Source: Acipenser ruthenus
Taxonomy: Eukaryota; Chordata; Actinopteri; Acipenseriformes; Acipenseridae
Length of the DNA stretch: 64,000 nt
Direction of reading: 5' to 3'
Assembly: GCF_902713425.1 (NCBI RefSeq)
Contig: NC_081217.1
Location: 21,874,159 to 21,938,158 of the forward strand
Both the position numbers and the translations under genes were made by a program. This document shows, piece by piece, positions 36,101 to 47,110 of the stretch (its first letter is position 1; each line of letters opens with the position of its first letter). The notes below the pieces were generated by a model. The model did not search any database and had not been told where the DNA came from. It was given only the letters and a program-made list of their open reading frames with translations.

Positions 36101-39100
36101 CTACCTTCCAGCTTAACTTTATACTGCGTGTTAACAGACAGACTCCACACTGCAGTGTCACCCATTCCAGGTTTTACTACGAGCTTGATTAGCTACAGTG
36201 TGTATAGATAACAAGCTCAGGTGTGTCGTCTTAAACCTGTCGTAAAACCAGGAGCGGATCAAACTGCTATGCAATTGGAAGTCTTATTTCCATCTGTGGG
36301 CTCTGTTACTTTGACATTTAAAACAATGTTAAGTGTTTTTTAAAAGGCATGGAGAACTCGTCAACAGTGCAAAAGCAAGTCATTTTTCTAAAGGATCTTT
36401 TAAGATTAGCGCATTGTATGTTACCACCTGTGTTGACACGATAACATAGCAGACAGAGAGAGGCAGGTAGAACCCAGGTCCGGAGCCCTGTTGGTCATGT
36501 ACCGTGCAAAGCACAGAGTGTGAGTGTCGCTGGTTTCTCTTTGCAGACCCTCACGGCTCCGATGACAGCTCTCTGTCTGACGCTGCGCTGCTGGAAGACG
36601 GTAAGACTGCTAGTGAGACTGGTGTTAAGTGAATGAGCACAGGATCTCTGATTAGAAGAGCCTTTGTTTCAATTCCTCAAGGAACACCAGGGCAGGCTGA
36701 GACTCGATGAGGGATGATCTGAGAAAGTGGATCCGTTTGAACATGCAGCAGCTCGTACTGTCTCTCTGCTCTTTGACAAAAGGGAATCCGTCCATTGTCT
36801 CTCTTCAGACCAATAGGGCTATCTTCTGGGGCATTTTGTAGCAATTAGTTCCAAGTTAGAAAAATGACTGTATGGAAAATACCCATTGGTTTTGAATTTC
36901 CTTAGTCCTTCATTGGTTGAGGAAATCAACTAATATGAGCTAATTATGATACCAGAAGATGAAAGGGTTATACCGGGCCTAGCTTACTCCTAAACCCATA
37001 TGAAACCATGGTTGCTTTGTGTGTTTTCCACAGAGGGCGTTCCAGCTCTGACCCCCCACCCTGTGTGTGAGACCTCCTCCCCAGCGGCACCCCCCCCTCA
37101 CAGCTCCCCGCTGCCCCCCACCCACTCCCACCGCCCGCTTCCCCCTCAGACCTTGGAAGGCCTCATCCTGGGGCTCAGCCCCAGCCTGGAGTACGACCGC
37201 TCCCCCATCCAGAACACCGCCTGGCGGGAGTCCAGCCTCGACCAGCCCTATGAGAAGCCCAAAAAGACCAACTCCGCCGCCAGCAGCCAGTCCAGGTGAG
37301 GCCGCGATTTCTACCAGGGCAGGGGGTCCAACAGATCTTGTATCGGTGTGCTAGCAAGGCCTTGATTGGGCAAAACATCTGTTCTTGATCATTCTGTCAG
37401 TAAAGCCTTCCTCTCTTGTCGCTGCAGTAGCCCGGCCGGGACTCCAGTGTCGACTCCAGTAGATTTCAGACTGGGAGATGTTCAGCTGCCGTACCAGTTC
37501 AGTCCGATCATGAAGCTCCCGCTCCCGCTCCGGCACACCCACTCCTCCAGCGCTCCCTCCACTCCGGAGATGCAGGGGCGCTGGGTGCACTCGCAGTCCG
37601 TGAGGTAGGGCAGGGGGTTCAATCAAACCATACCGCAGCCTTCACATAGAGGATCTGGACAGGAATGAGATTTTAAAACAGGAAACCGCTGCATCAACAC
37701 TTAGTTAAATACTGTCTGTTAGGTGTTTTGATTTTCATTTTCCGTTTTAACTTTCAGCTTTTAAAACATGCATTTTTTAGTGGAACCCAATTCAGATTCA
37801 AGCATCTTGTAACACTACACTTTTTAAACTAAAATTGTATCAAACGGCAGGAGCGATTTTATTTATTTTATATTTTGAATTATTTTTTACCAGGCTACCC
37901 AGTAGCGACCCTTCCCATGATCCTTTGGAATCCAGAGGGCGGAGCCGGTTACCTAGGAGACAATCTGCCAACTTCATGATGACCTCCCAGGACCACCCCT
38001 TCCCTCAGCCCAGAATGAACCTATCCAACCCCCTGTACCACTCTGGCTCTGAGGACAGTAACTCCGACTACTCCACCCCCTCCTACACAAGCTCCTCCTG
38101 CCAGGAAAGGATGCCAGAGCTGGTCAGACCGGGCCTCCCACCCTACCCGGGGCCTCCCCAGAACAACTGCTACTCAGGTTTCTACAAGAACCCCCAGAAC
38201 CACTCCTCCCCAAACTTCTACCCACCGCATGGATGCACTGAGGGTGGGAGGGGGTACCTCAGAGAGAGTGATCAGGGGAGGGGGTATCTCAAAGAGAGTG
38301 ATCCAGGGAGGGGCTATCTCATAGAGAGTGATCAAGGGAGGGGGTATCTCAGAGAGAGTGATCTGGGGAGGGGTTATCTCATAGAGAGTGATCAGGGGAG
38401 GGGGTATCTCAGAGAGAGTGATCTGGGGAGGGGTTATCTCATAGAGAGTGATCCAGGGAGGGGCTATCTCAGAGAGAGTGATTCGGGGAGGGGCTATCTC
38501 AGAGAGAGTGATTCGGGGAGGGGCTATCTCAGAGAGAGTGATCCGGGGAGGGGCTATCTCAGAGAGAGTGATCCGGGGAGGGGGTATCTCAGAGAGAGTG
38601 ATCCGGGGAGGGGGTATCTCAGAGAGAGTGATCCGAGGAGGGGTTACCTGCAGCCCCCTCCTCCCCTGCTGTGGGATCACCCCTGCAGGCAGTATCGTTA
38701 CGATGATGATCCGGCTCCACGGAGGGTGATGCAGAGGCCCTTCCCCGCACAAGTCAAGCTTGCTCGCGCCCCCTCTCTGAAGGATTACCCCCAATCTGCC
38801 AGCCAGAGGGGGCTGCCCAGAGAGGTGGTCTCGGAGGAGCTCCAGTCCTGGCACGTGCGGACGGTGTTCAGGAGTGTGCGCCCCCGGTCCCTCGACAGAC
38901 AGGGTGCCATCCGGGTCAGAAGCAACACGCCAGGCAGGGAATCCCCCCTCACCAGGCAGCCAGTGCCCCATCAGCAGGTAACCTCATTACCTTTCTATGG
39001 CAGCGATTTGAAGTTAAGGAAATGTAGCATTTTTTCACCCCATGTACATCTGATTTTACTATTTTTCTTTAACCTAGGTTTATATAAAGTTCTCAGTTTG

Positions 39101-42038
39101 CTTTCCTTGCCTTCCAGGAAGTCTCCTTTTCTTTCCTAGACTACTTTACTTTCTAGCTTGTTTTCACCACAGTGTCTTGGAAATCAAAGGCATCTGAGTG
39201 GCTGCAAAGACTGTCAGTCAATAAGGCCAAGAGCTGGTTGGTAAATGACAGGAAAGGCGGCCATGAGAATTTAGATTTTTAAACTAAGCAGAACAGTTTG
39301 AGTTTGTTCCAGAGAATGGGAGTAGTTATGTAATTCATAAGGCAAAAGGTATTTCTGATTGGAAAACATTCAGGCTACTGGCAGAAACACGGATACAAAC
39401 TTGTACAAGCATGAGGTGCCTGTGTAGTAATGCAAGCAGCGGGTAGATTATAAGGGAAAGGTTAACACGAGTCGCCATGTTCCTAAATAAAAGACGACGC
39501 AGTGTTTTCGTTTTGATGCTGTTAAGGCAGAATCGTTTTCTAACCTCACTAGTGGAGTGCATGTTCAGGCTTTACGTTCACTTTTGTAGAACAGCTTTCA
39601 AGATTACAAAGGTATGCCTTTATTAAACTCTTGCTATCTTATCTTAAAACCAATTTCCTAATCCAGAGACCCACTAAATGATTAAAGGGTGCGTGACACA
39701 GAACAAGAGGAGCCTGTCACTACTATATACGTTTATATATTCTCTTCAAACTACCATCTATGTTATTATCTGCATCTGTAAGCTCCCGTCACACACATGA
39801 TCGTGTTGTCCATTTCAGAAATGGCGCTCTCAGATCTGGATTGCTTTTGGAAGTTGTTAGTTGGATTCAGTAGTTAGAGGATTTCTGATGTGTGTTTTAT
39901 ACGTTGATAAATGTATATTTCTTCAGTGTATTGCTGTAAAATAACCCTGAGATGTGCAGTGATTTTGCACAGCTCTGTCCTCATTAAACTCTGCTGGCCT
40001 CTTTGTAATGTTGCTTGTAAATTTACTGTGTCTCTTAATATACTTTTATAAATGTAAAACCTGAAACACAAGGTCCAGTAAAGCAAAAGAAGCATTGATT
40101 CAGCCAGTAGAGCACGGTGTGGTCTGCCAGGGGAAGTTTATCTGCATTAAAAACTAGCTGCAGACGAGAGCCCTCATTGGGCGCTTCGCCATAACACCCA
40201 CGCATTGAAACCTGGCTGTTCAGATTTTGAGAGAACACACCCAAGCACTTGAGTTTTAATATTCAATCCAGGACACGGACAGACCCGAAATATCCTAGCC
40301 CATACCGTTAAGTACCTGCACACTTATCTTTCTAGAAATCCCCGAACATGTTCTCAAAATATATCGTTGAGTTTCCTGAGTAGCTCGTTCGTGTTTTGAC
40401 TTCCCGGGCTTGCTCATGTCTGAACAGAGTAGCAGGTACTTTGCCTCAGGCTATCTGAGAGGAATCAGGCAGCACAGGCTGGGACCTGTGTCTGTTCAGC
40501 TCCAAACGCTGCCAGTCTTGGCAGGACTGACCCCCCCCCCCTTCAGGAAGAACCCCTTTCCTTTCACACCCAGCCCCAGACTGCTTTCTAAATGACAGTC
40601 CTGTGTGCACTGTAACACAATGAGGAGGGGCAGTGCGCTGGGAACAGAGAGAGAGAGCGAGCACACACACACACACACACACACCTCAATCCTCAACTGA
40701 ACACTCCCTGCCAACAGACAATTGGGACAGATTGTTTTGTGTTTTGTGGACTGGTGTCTAATGGGAGAGGTGTGCATGATCTTAATCCTTCGTGTGAGTT
40801 ATCTCATTCTTCTTGTCGTTCAGATTCATTTTGCATCATTATCTGTGTCTGTCATCGCTGGTGACTTTTTTTCACTTGGAATCCGGCTGCTCAAGTCCAG
40901 TGGGTTTGGTCAGTGGTCAGGTTTCTGGTGTATTCTTCTGATTTCAGTGTCATCACATCCTGGTGACTTTTTTTTTTAATTTATTTATAAGTTCAATCTG
41001 AATAACAAGAAGAATGCAGACGATACCTCTTTTAAGCTGAGACCAAATTGAACTGAAAGACCAGAGGGTCGTCTGTCTGAGGCCCCCAGCCCCTGTAAGT
41101 GTCGTGTTTGTTTGGCACATGTACTGCATTCCGTCTGTTCATGGACGGCACTAAATCTGTGGAGCAGCTTGGTGGATCTCACACCAGCTCTCCCCAACCC
41201 CCAGTGCAGCCCTGCCCCTGTCCCAGCCTGGTACACAGGGAGCGTCTCCTACACAAAGCAGCTCCGTGAGTAAGCAGCGTCCGTCTGCATGATTCATGCT
41301 GCTATCACACTGGTTATGTGGTAAGGCTTCTGATTCGCTGTGCTGTGTCGCACTTTTCCCAGTGTTGGCGAATGTCTGGTTCTGTGCAGCACAGTGTGAG
41401 GCTCGTGCATTGAACAGCCCCTTTCCTTCCAGGTGGTTAAAGTGCAGCTCTTTCCTTGTAGACTTTGAGCTGGAGTGTTTGCAAACATGATTGGTGTAGC
41501 TGACGAGTCACTGTGAGGTGAAGGAGTGGCACCCAATGCTTGACAATCTTACCGTTCTTTGTTCAAATGGATTAGCTTTTTTTGTCAAGTGTTTGTCAAT
41601 ACTTTTCTCAATCACACGTTGATCAACTAATGCTATAATTCTGCATTTAATAGAATTAACATTTCATTTATTTGTACATGGGCTTTAACTGAATTGACAC
41701 CTGTAGTTGGTAGTTTTACTTTTGTAGTTATTTCAATTTTGACATTTGATCTTCACATACAGTATTATATTACACCACGATACTATAAAAAAAAAAAAGA
41801 AGTCTATACCAGATCCTCATCAAACAGTTTAACGTTTGGTAAAATCATATACCTTCTAGGCTTTAATGTTAAGGGGGAAAAGCATCTTCTGCTGGATCTT
41901 CCTGAAGAATGCTGTGGTTTTAAATGCGGTTCTTTGTGATTTCAGACTCCGCAGAGACGCATCTTGCAGAGAGCTCCGGACGGGACACCAGTGCAGTGGT
42001 ATGTGGAGGAAGAGTCTGAAATCATCAGTCAGGTTTAG
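33162..42038 (+). CDS. INAVA: INAVA (innate immunity activator, C1orf106), complete, 9 coding exons
   Basis: Coding exons 33162-33216, 34969-35102, 35449-35571, 35839-36070, 36547-36600, 37034-37295, 37428-37604, 37894-38977 and 41946-42038 join in phase to 2214 bp, 737 residues. The start MECKDEASDTDSGIILQSG matches the human internal MESKDEVSDTDSGIILQSG. The CUPID (DUF3338) region covers about residues 25-175, with LKPGEKAPNVRRRIGAAFKL, DLSSLEAELALQ-type sequence and a coiled coil. Later matches are LPPQTLEGL, SSLDQPYEKPKK, RAPSLKDYPQ, RPRSLDRQGAIRVRS and the C-terminus SEIISQV. Human INAVA scaffolds cytohesin/ARF6 signalling at epithelial junctions and promotes NOD2-type responses. Residues 464-598 are a decapeptide repeat absent from the human protein as I recall it. 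An acceptor at 33101-33104 implies at least one upstream UTR exon. Confidence 0.95.
33640..33922 (-). mobile_element. tRNA-derived SINE with target duplication
   Basis: On the minus strand it starts 'ggcagcagtgtggagtagtg' (box A 'tagtggttagggctctgg'), has box B 'gttgtgggttcaatcccca', a body with 'gtacccttgagcaaggtact', and the tail 'tttgtaagtcgccctggata', 'agggcgtctgctaagaaata', (AAT)n. Copies of 'gccagttatt' at 33633-33642 and 33921-33930 are the target duplication. It lies in INAVA intron 1, antisense to the gene. Confidence 0.9.
35130..35335 (+). repeat. possible SINE-like repeat
   Basis: Contains 'ttgctgcttcgaatcctggc', which resembles a box B, and a GC-rich body unlike the flanking intron. 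There is no second copy in this window, so the call is tentative. It lies in INAVA intron 2. Confidence 0.3.
36140..36297. mobile_element. hAT-like hairpin MITE, copy 1 (INAVA intron 4)
   Basis: The inverted arms 'agtgtcacccattccaggtt' and the reverse of 'aaaccaggagcggatcaaac' plus 'tgctatgcaattggaagtct' match the family at 56899-57063. The centre has 'ataacaagctcaggtgtgtc'. Ends are eroded. Confidence 0.65.
38246..38650 (+). repeat. INAVA: in-frame 30-bp coding repeat in INAVA
   Basis: Thirteen full units and one partial encode GRGYLRESD followed by Q, P, L or S (residues 464-598). Position 6 is R, K or I. The later units are almost identical in DNA, pointing to recent growth. The frame stays open because the unit is 30 bp. 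The region is otherwise predicted to be disordered. Confidence 0.97.
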
Positions 42039-44564
42039 AGACGAGAGACAAGAGACAAGCGTCCGGCGTCCCCCCTCCCCACTTGCGGACCAGAGACTCC
42101 ATCCTATTTATTTTTTAATTTATTTACAATCCTATCATTCACAAGGAGGCTGAACAGACGCCTGACCCGCTCGGACGCCGACGAGATTCAGGACCCTGCG
42201 CAGGCCTTTTGCACACTTGGCTATAGATGGTGTGCAGCAGAGGGTTATTCCACGCTGCTGTAAAATGGCTGGAGGAATCGCCCATCGGGAACTTCAACTG
42301 GAAGAGTCTAAGAGCAATGCCGTCGTGCGCGCTGCTGCTGCAGAGTTTGTAGACTTGAGGAAACTAATGTGGGAAGTAAACCGAGCTTATAAATCGATTC
42401 TCTTACCTCTCTGTTGCCACCACGCTATCACAGATGCCCTCCTGTGCTTTTAATTACCTAAGACTTCCCTGAACTTGCAACATGAACGATAAGGGTTCAC
42501 AAGGATGAAGAAGCCAGCTGTTTGCTCAATAGTTCAATGAAACCGTGGTCATGCCTGCAGATGTTTTCAGGCAGATTGTCAAACACACTGTTTAGCTATG
42601 ACAGAATACAGTGAGGTCTAATTGAACTTGGATCATTGACATCTGGTCACAAGCTCGCCTGACTGTATCTGGTGCTGTTTCCCTTATGCAAGTGTATTCC
42701 AGGGTGAAAGATTATGAAGCGTGTGTTCTCCGTCTGCAGGATGTCTGATAAGGAGTGTGAGAAACCCCTTTTTTTATAATCTTCAATAAGCACAGCACCG
42801 AACGCACAAAGCCAGGGACAGACTGAAATCGTTTTAAAGTCTTCGGACTCCACCAGGACCAATAATATCGAACGATATTAAACTAATAATAATTGAATGA
42901 TAATTTAAAAGGATACACTGGTGTAAATAAATATATGTAGAAATATAACATGCTGGTCATTGTACTGAAATGTTTCGTGTTTATGTTGGTGAACACTAAG
43001 TGTATTAATATAATGGATGTTTTGGTGTTTTACTGTATAATGAAATAATAATAATGCTACACAAAAATACAGAAGCATCAATCTGCTTTTCACTCAGCTG
43101 TTGCTTTTATTTTGTTACTTGGATAATGACACAAAAACTAAAACAAATAGTTGTACAAGTATCACATCCTGTGCTGAAGGTCAATTTTATGGTAGAACAG
43201 GAAGTAGGGTACTAGAAAGCAGTTCTGTTTTCTAGAAGGCATGTTCAGAAATAGAAATCCACCCATAGAAAAAAAACTGCATTACATACGATGCTAATAT
43301 ATAGAATATCGTATAGGCTACGATACAAACCAATATCTAAACGAGAATTCACAGCAGCTACCCGTGAAGAGTTGTGTTGTTGACCACTCTGAGCTTGAGT
43401 GGGTTCAGACGTGTCCATTCAGCAGGTGTCTGTTATCTGCAGTGTGAGGGTGTGGGCTTCCTTTCCTTTAGTAAAGGCTACCTGATAAACGCTTGGGCAG
43501 TAACTGTCCATTTCAGTGAGTAAATTACACTAACGGGTGTGTGTAGGCAACACTGGGCTCAGATCGATATGGATATAACAATGTGTTTAATATCTTGGTT
43601 TCTTTTGCTCATAATATTTGTTCTTTTCAGGTCCGCATTTAGAGGGTGAATTCTATGTTTTTCACCTCTGGAGACCTGGGTTCAAATCCAGCTTGGGTGA
43701 AAAGGGAAATGAGTTTCGGTGATAAAACCTAACCCCTTTATTGGAGATTTAGTCACAAAAATAAATGTAAATTGAAATAATAAAATAGCTTGCATTTAAA
43801 AATATATATATATATATATTTAATGTGATTATAATAATCTGATTTGGACTATCATTTACTGAACAGGGCACTGTTTTTTGTATGTTTTCGTTAGAATAAT
43901 CAAGTTTTCCTGAAGACACTTTGAATGATTTTATTGGAAAAAGAGCATTGGGAATTCCAGATATTTTACAAAATGTTTCTTTCCTTTTAAAAAAGCAGGG
44001 TTTATTATGCTTTTAAGTTATTCTGCTTATTGTACAGTATTAATTGTAATGAAGCCTGGTGCTTTTCTACTGAGCTGGAATTGCATGGAATTTATGTTGG
44101 GATATTTCCAATAAAATATGTTCTAAATATTCACGCTGTCATGTCAATGTATGGAGTTACCGGACGTCCCGGGAAAGACTTCATTTTTTTAATTGTTAAA
44201 CGGCTTTTCTATTTGGTAGTCACTTTTTTGACGCACAAAACTGTAGCCGTGTGCCCAGCAAGTTGACGCACAGTAATGTATTATATAAAACAAAGAAACA
44301 TATAGATTACTTCTTTTAATAATTCTCATTTTATGCGTTTAATAATTCATTTTCTGTTTGACTTCCTGGACCATGGTTATCTATTAATTTATTTATTATC
44401 TTGGAAGTGCCACCAGCCAAGTTTAGCCTTTTAAGTTCGTGTGAGGAACACAGCCGTTTGTATGATTATTTATAAATCTCCAATGTTTTAATTCAATGTT
44501 GTTATTATATACTTTTTAAAGTCGCGGTTTTTCACTCAGGTAAGTCGATTTTTAATGTAGCCTT
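42039..44564. other. INAVA 3' UTR and intergenic sequence
   Basis: No further gene. INAVA 3' UTR begins at 42039, but I could not fix the polyadenylation site. A TA microsatellite lies at 43802-43820. The last part, up to 44564, is probably the 3' UTR of the receptor on the other strand. Confidence 0.45.
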
Positions 44565-45584
44565 TCACAGTTTTGACAGCGCGCCGCGTTCTGGCGTCGC
44601 AATGCAATTGAATTTTTGGGGAGGCGGCGCGTTGTTTCTGCGGCACCTTTTGACCATTCTCTTAAGCGCCTGCTTGTACTGGTCAGAGAACGAGAAAAAA
44701 ATGATCGGATTCACGCAGGTGTTTGAGTAAGAAAGCAGCACAGCGAGGTCGTTGATTAGAAATGAAGACTCGAAGTGAGACAACCGCTGAGCTGCCAAAC
44801 AAAACACAATCACCCAGCAAGGGATCCACATGACCACAAAAACCACCAGGACTGTTAGAATCATAACGGTGGCGTTTCTGTTCATCTGGAGCGTCACGTT
44901 GGCTGTCACGGCCTCTCTGTGCCACAGCGAGTAGATAATTTTGGTGTACAACGTGATCATGAGAAGCATAGGTGGGAAAAAGCAGATACCGCCTATTAAA
45001 GTTAGATAAAGTAACCACTGGCGCGGCTCCATGGTGTTCACGCAGGTTTCTGCACCGTCTCTATCGACTAATTTGTGGCACATCCACGAAGGGATGCTTA
45101 TAACGAACGCGGCCCCCCAAATGAGAATCATTACAAAGCCGTGTTTTTGCGTGAGGGCCAGCGAGTGCATGGGATAGACCACCGCGATGAACCGGAGGAC
45201 GGCGATAGCCACCATGCTGTAGAAACTACTGAATATGGTGAGGGTGGTGAGCGCCGAATGGGAGACGCACACCACAGCGCCCCAGCGCCAGCCCTCAAAG
45301 ACCTTCTTGAAAAACGCCACGGGGATGTTGTAGAGGAGAAGGAAGAGATCCGACACCGTGATGTTAATGATGAACATGTTGGTCAGATTGTTGATGGGGC
45401 CGAGACGCCGTCTCTTACTGTCTATTAAAACCAGGAGGAGAAGGAGGTTTCCCATCGTGCCAACGCACATGATGAGCGCCAAGGAGGTGGACACGATGAC
45501 CTTGGTGTAGCCCTCAACACGACTAGAAGAGGGGAGCCCGGAGGATCCATTGAGAGGCCAGGGGCTTTGTGAAACGTTCTCCAT
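44565..45584 (-). CDS. peptide-GPCR-like class A receptor, galanin/allatostatin-like
   Basis: 339-residue seven-helix protein in one coding exon starting MENVSQSPWPLNGSS. I place the start at 45584, not further upstream, because an acceptor (CATTGCAG) ends at 45594, nine bases before this ATG. That implies a spliced 5' UTR. Landmarks: GN at 45-46 (TM1), D79 (TM2), C106 (TM3), W-x-P in VVMWIPCWVIVF (TM6), NTCVNPIIFF (TM7), and a basic tail with KRMVKRCRRNN. N3 and N12 are sequons. TM2 and TM6 recall galanin, allatostatin-A and GPR151-type receptors. The DRY motif is replaced by L130-R131-F132, and NPxxY by NPIIF. I cannot name the orthologue. It lies between INAVA and RNPEP. Confidence 0.85.
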   Translation of the reverse strand: MENVSQSPWPLNGSSGLPSSSRVEGYTKVIVSTSLALIMCVGTMGNLLLLLVLIDSKRRRLGPINNLTNMFIINITVSDLFLLLYNIPVAFFKKVFEGWRWGAVVCVSHSALTTLTIFSSFYSMVAIAVLRFIAVVYPMHSLALTQKHGFVMILIWGAAFVISIPSWMCHKLVDRDGAETCVNTMEPRQWLLYLTLIGGICFFPPMLLMITLYTKIIYSLWHREAVTANVTLQMNRNATVMILTVLVVFVVMWIPCWVIVFCLAAQRLSHFESSFLINDLAVLLSYSNTCVNPIIFFSFSDQYKQALKRMVKRCRRNNAPPPQKFNCIATPERGALSKL

Positions 45585-45838
45585 TTCAGAAATCTGCAAT
45601 GAAACGTGACGGATTGAAATTACTATTGCTTTCTCAAATTTACTCCCCAGAATTGCACCACAGACAGAAGCTAGAGTTAAGGTGTCCTCATTCACATAAT
45701 GAGTTTTTATTCATAATTAATAAAATACATTCAGGGGGGTTTTGTTCAGCTGCTATTTGCTTCTAAAACTAGAATTCCATTTTATGAATATCAAAATACA
45801 TTGTATTGAAAATATTTGTATATCAAATGTTCCTCAAA

Positions 45839-46498
45839 ATATACTGAGCATCAAAAGAAACGTTTCACTTATATATGAGTATCAAAAGAAACCTCACTTA
45901 TATTTGGATAAAAATCTCTAGATGTGTTTGAAAAATGACAAACACTATTTTAGAGCAGGTGCAGTGACTTTTTATTGTGCTGATTAACAATTGACATCTT
46001 GAAGATGCTGCAGAATGATCTGTCGATCTGGGGCAGGTGTTGTGACTCTTGGTCTCCCAGTTGGTGGCTCTGTCAGTGAGAGAGTGTGTCTGGTTATACC
46101 GTCTCGCCAAGTTTGAAATCGCTGGCTGTGAGCACCCAAGACGGCGAGCCACAGCACGCTGCTAGTCCAGCCTCCAACATGCCGATCGCACGAAGGCGCT
46201 GCTCTCTGGACAGACGTGGCATTTTTTTCTATGATTTTCTTTATTGCTTTTATTCAAGCTTGCAATTCCACAGCTGAAATCACTCCATATCCAGAGTCCA
46301 ATCAACTGTCTCACTAATTAGGTGATGAAGCGCATCTGCTTCAGTCACAGTCACTCAAGCGTGTCATGGTCAAGGATGAATGATCGAGTGATTTAAAAGA
46401 AGCCAAAAACATTTTGCCAATGTCCATCATTTATATACCTTTTTTTTCGAAAATAAATGTGTTATAATAGTGACGTTTCTTTTGATGCTCGGTATATA
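45839..46498 (-). mobile_element. internally deleted Tc1-like transposon
   Basis: Inverted ends 'actgagcatcaaaagaaacg' (left) and 'accgagcatcaaaagaaacg' (read inward from the right) are bounded by TA. The left end is partly duplicated at 45877-45900 ('gagtatcaaaagaaacctca'). On the minus strand fragments of the transposase N-terminus are readable: PRLSREQRLRAIGMLEAGLA at about 46160-46218, then MARRLGCSQPAISNLARRYN (from 46152) and QTHSLTDRA, a helix-turn-helix paired-like DNA-binding part. The 660-bp length and absence of the DDE catalytic region show a non-autonomous deletion derivative. Confidence 0.85.
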
Positions 46499-46874
46499 CT
46501 TAAAAATAATGTACACGTTCTGTTCTGTACAAAACAAGACAATACAACCAATGCATGAAGACATCACAGAACCCTATTTATTCATATCTATCTGTCTATC
46601 TATATCTAGTGTAACGATCACAAGCCAGGTCGAAACAAACTGCTGAGTATTCACTCTAGCAAAGTCCAGCCTGAATCCCTTCGTATTGTGGAACAGCGCG
46701 TGCAGTCACTCACCTGTGCTGCAGTGTCAGATCAGCGTCTCCCTGGTCCCTGTTGGTTCTGTTGGGTGGTCAGCACTGACACGGCTTTATAGCACCTTCA
46801 TCCTGCAGATGACGTCACCATCGGGGGGGGGGGGTGGCTGTGTGCCCCTCTGCGCACCGAGTGAGAAACACGTG

Positions 46875-47110
46875 TGATAAAGCACCGCACGGTAAAGCCT
46901 AGGCGAGCACTGGAAAGCACAGAGTGGTGTGGCGACACATCTTACAAAACAAACCATGGGAAACGAAGCCCTATAAAAGCTTCCCATAGTAAAAACATGC
47001 CAAAGTGTAATAAGCCATGGGTAAGTATTGTAAAGCACAGAGAGGTGTGGTAAAGCATATTTTAAAATATGGTAAAGTATGGTAAAATATTACCATGGGA
47101 AAACTTCAAG
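46875..47110. repeat. 'aaagcac' dispersed repeat, copy B
   Basis: Shares 'ataaaagcttcccatagtaa', 'aaacatgccaaagtgtaata', 'gtaaagcacagagaggtgtg' and 'ccatgggaaaac' with 24771-24935. Internally degenerate, with alternating 'ggtaaagca' words. Confidence 0.6.

Noticed and set aside
38174-38971. 265-codon minus-strand frame opposite INAVA exon 8
   Set aside because: Shadow of the 30-bp coding repeat; the plus strand carries the conserved protein and splice sites.
45585-45695. Upstream extension of the receptor frame to an earlier Met
   Set aside because: A splice acceptor ends at 45594 just before the family-like start MENVSQ, so the extension is intron sequence.
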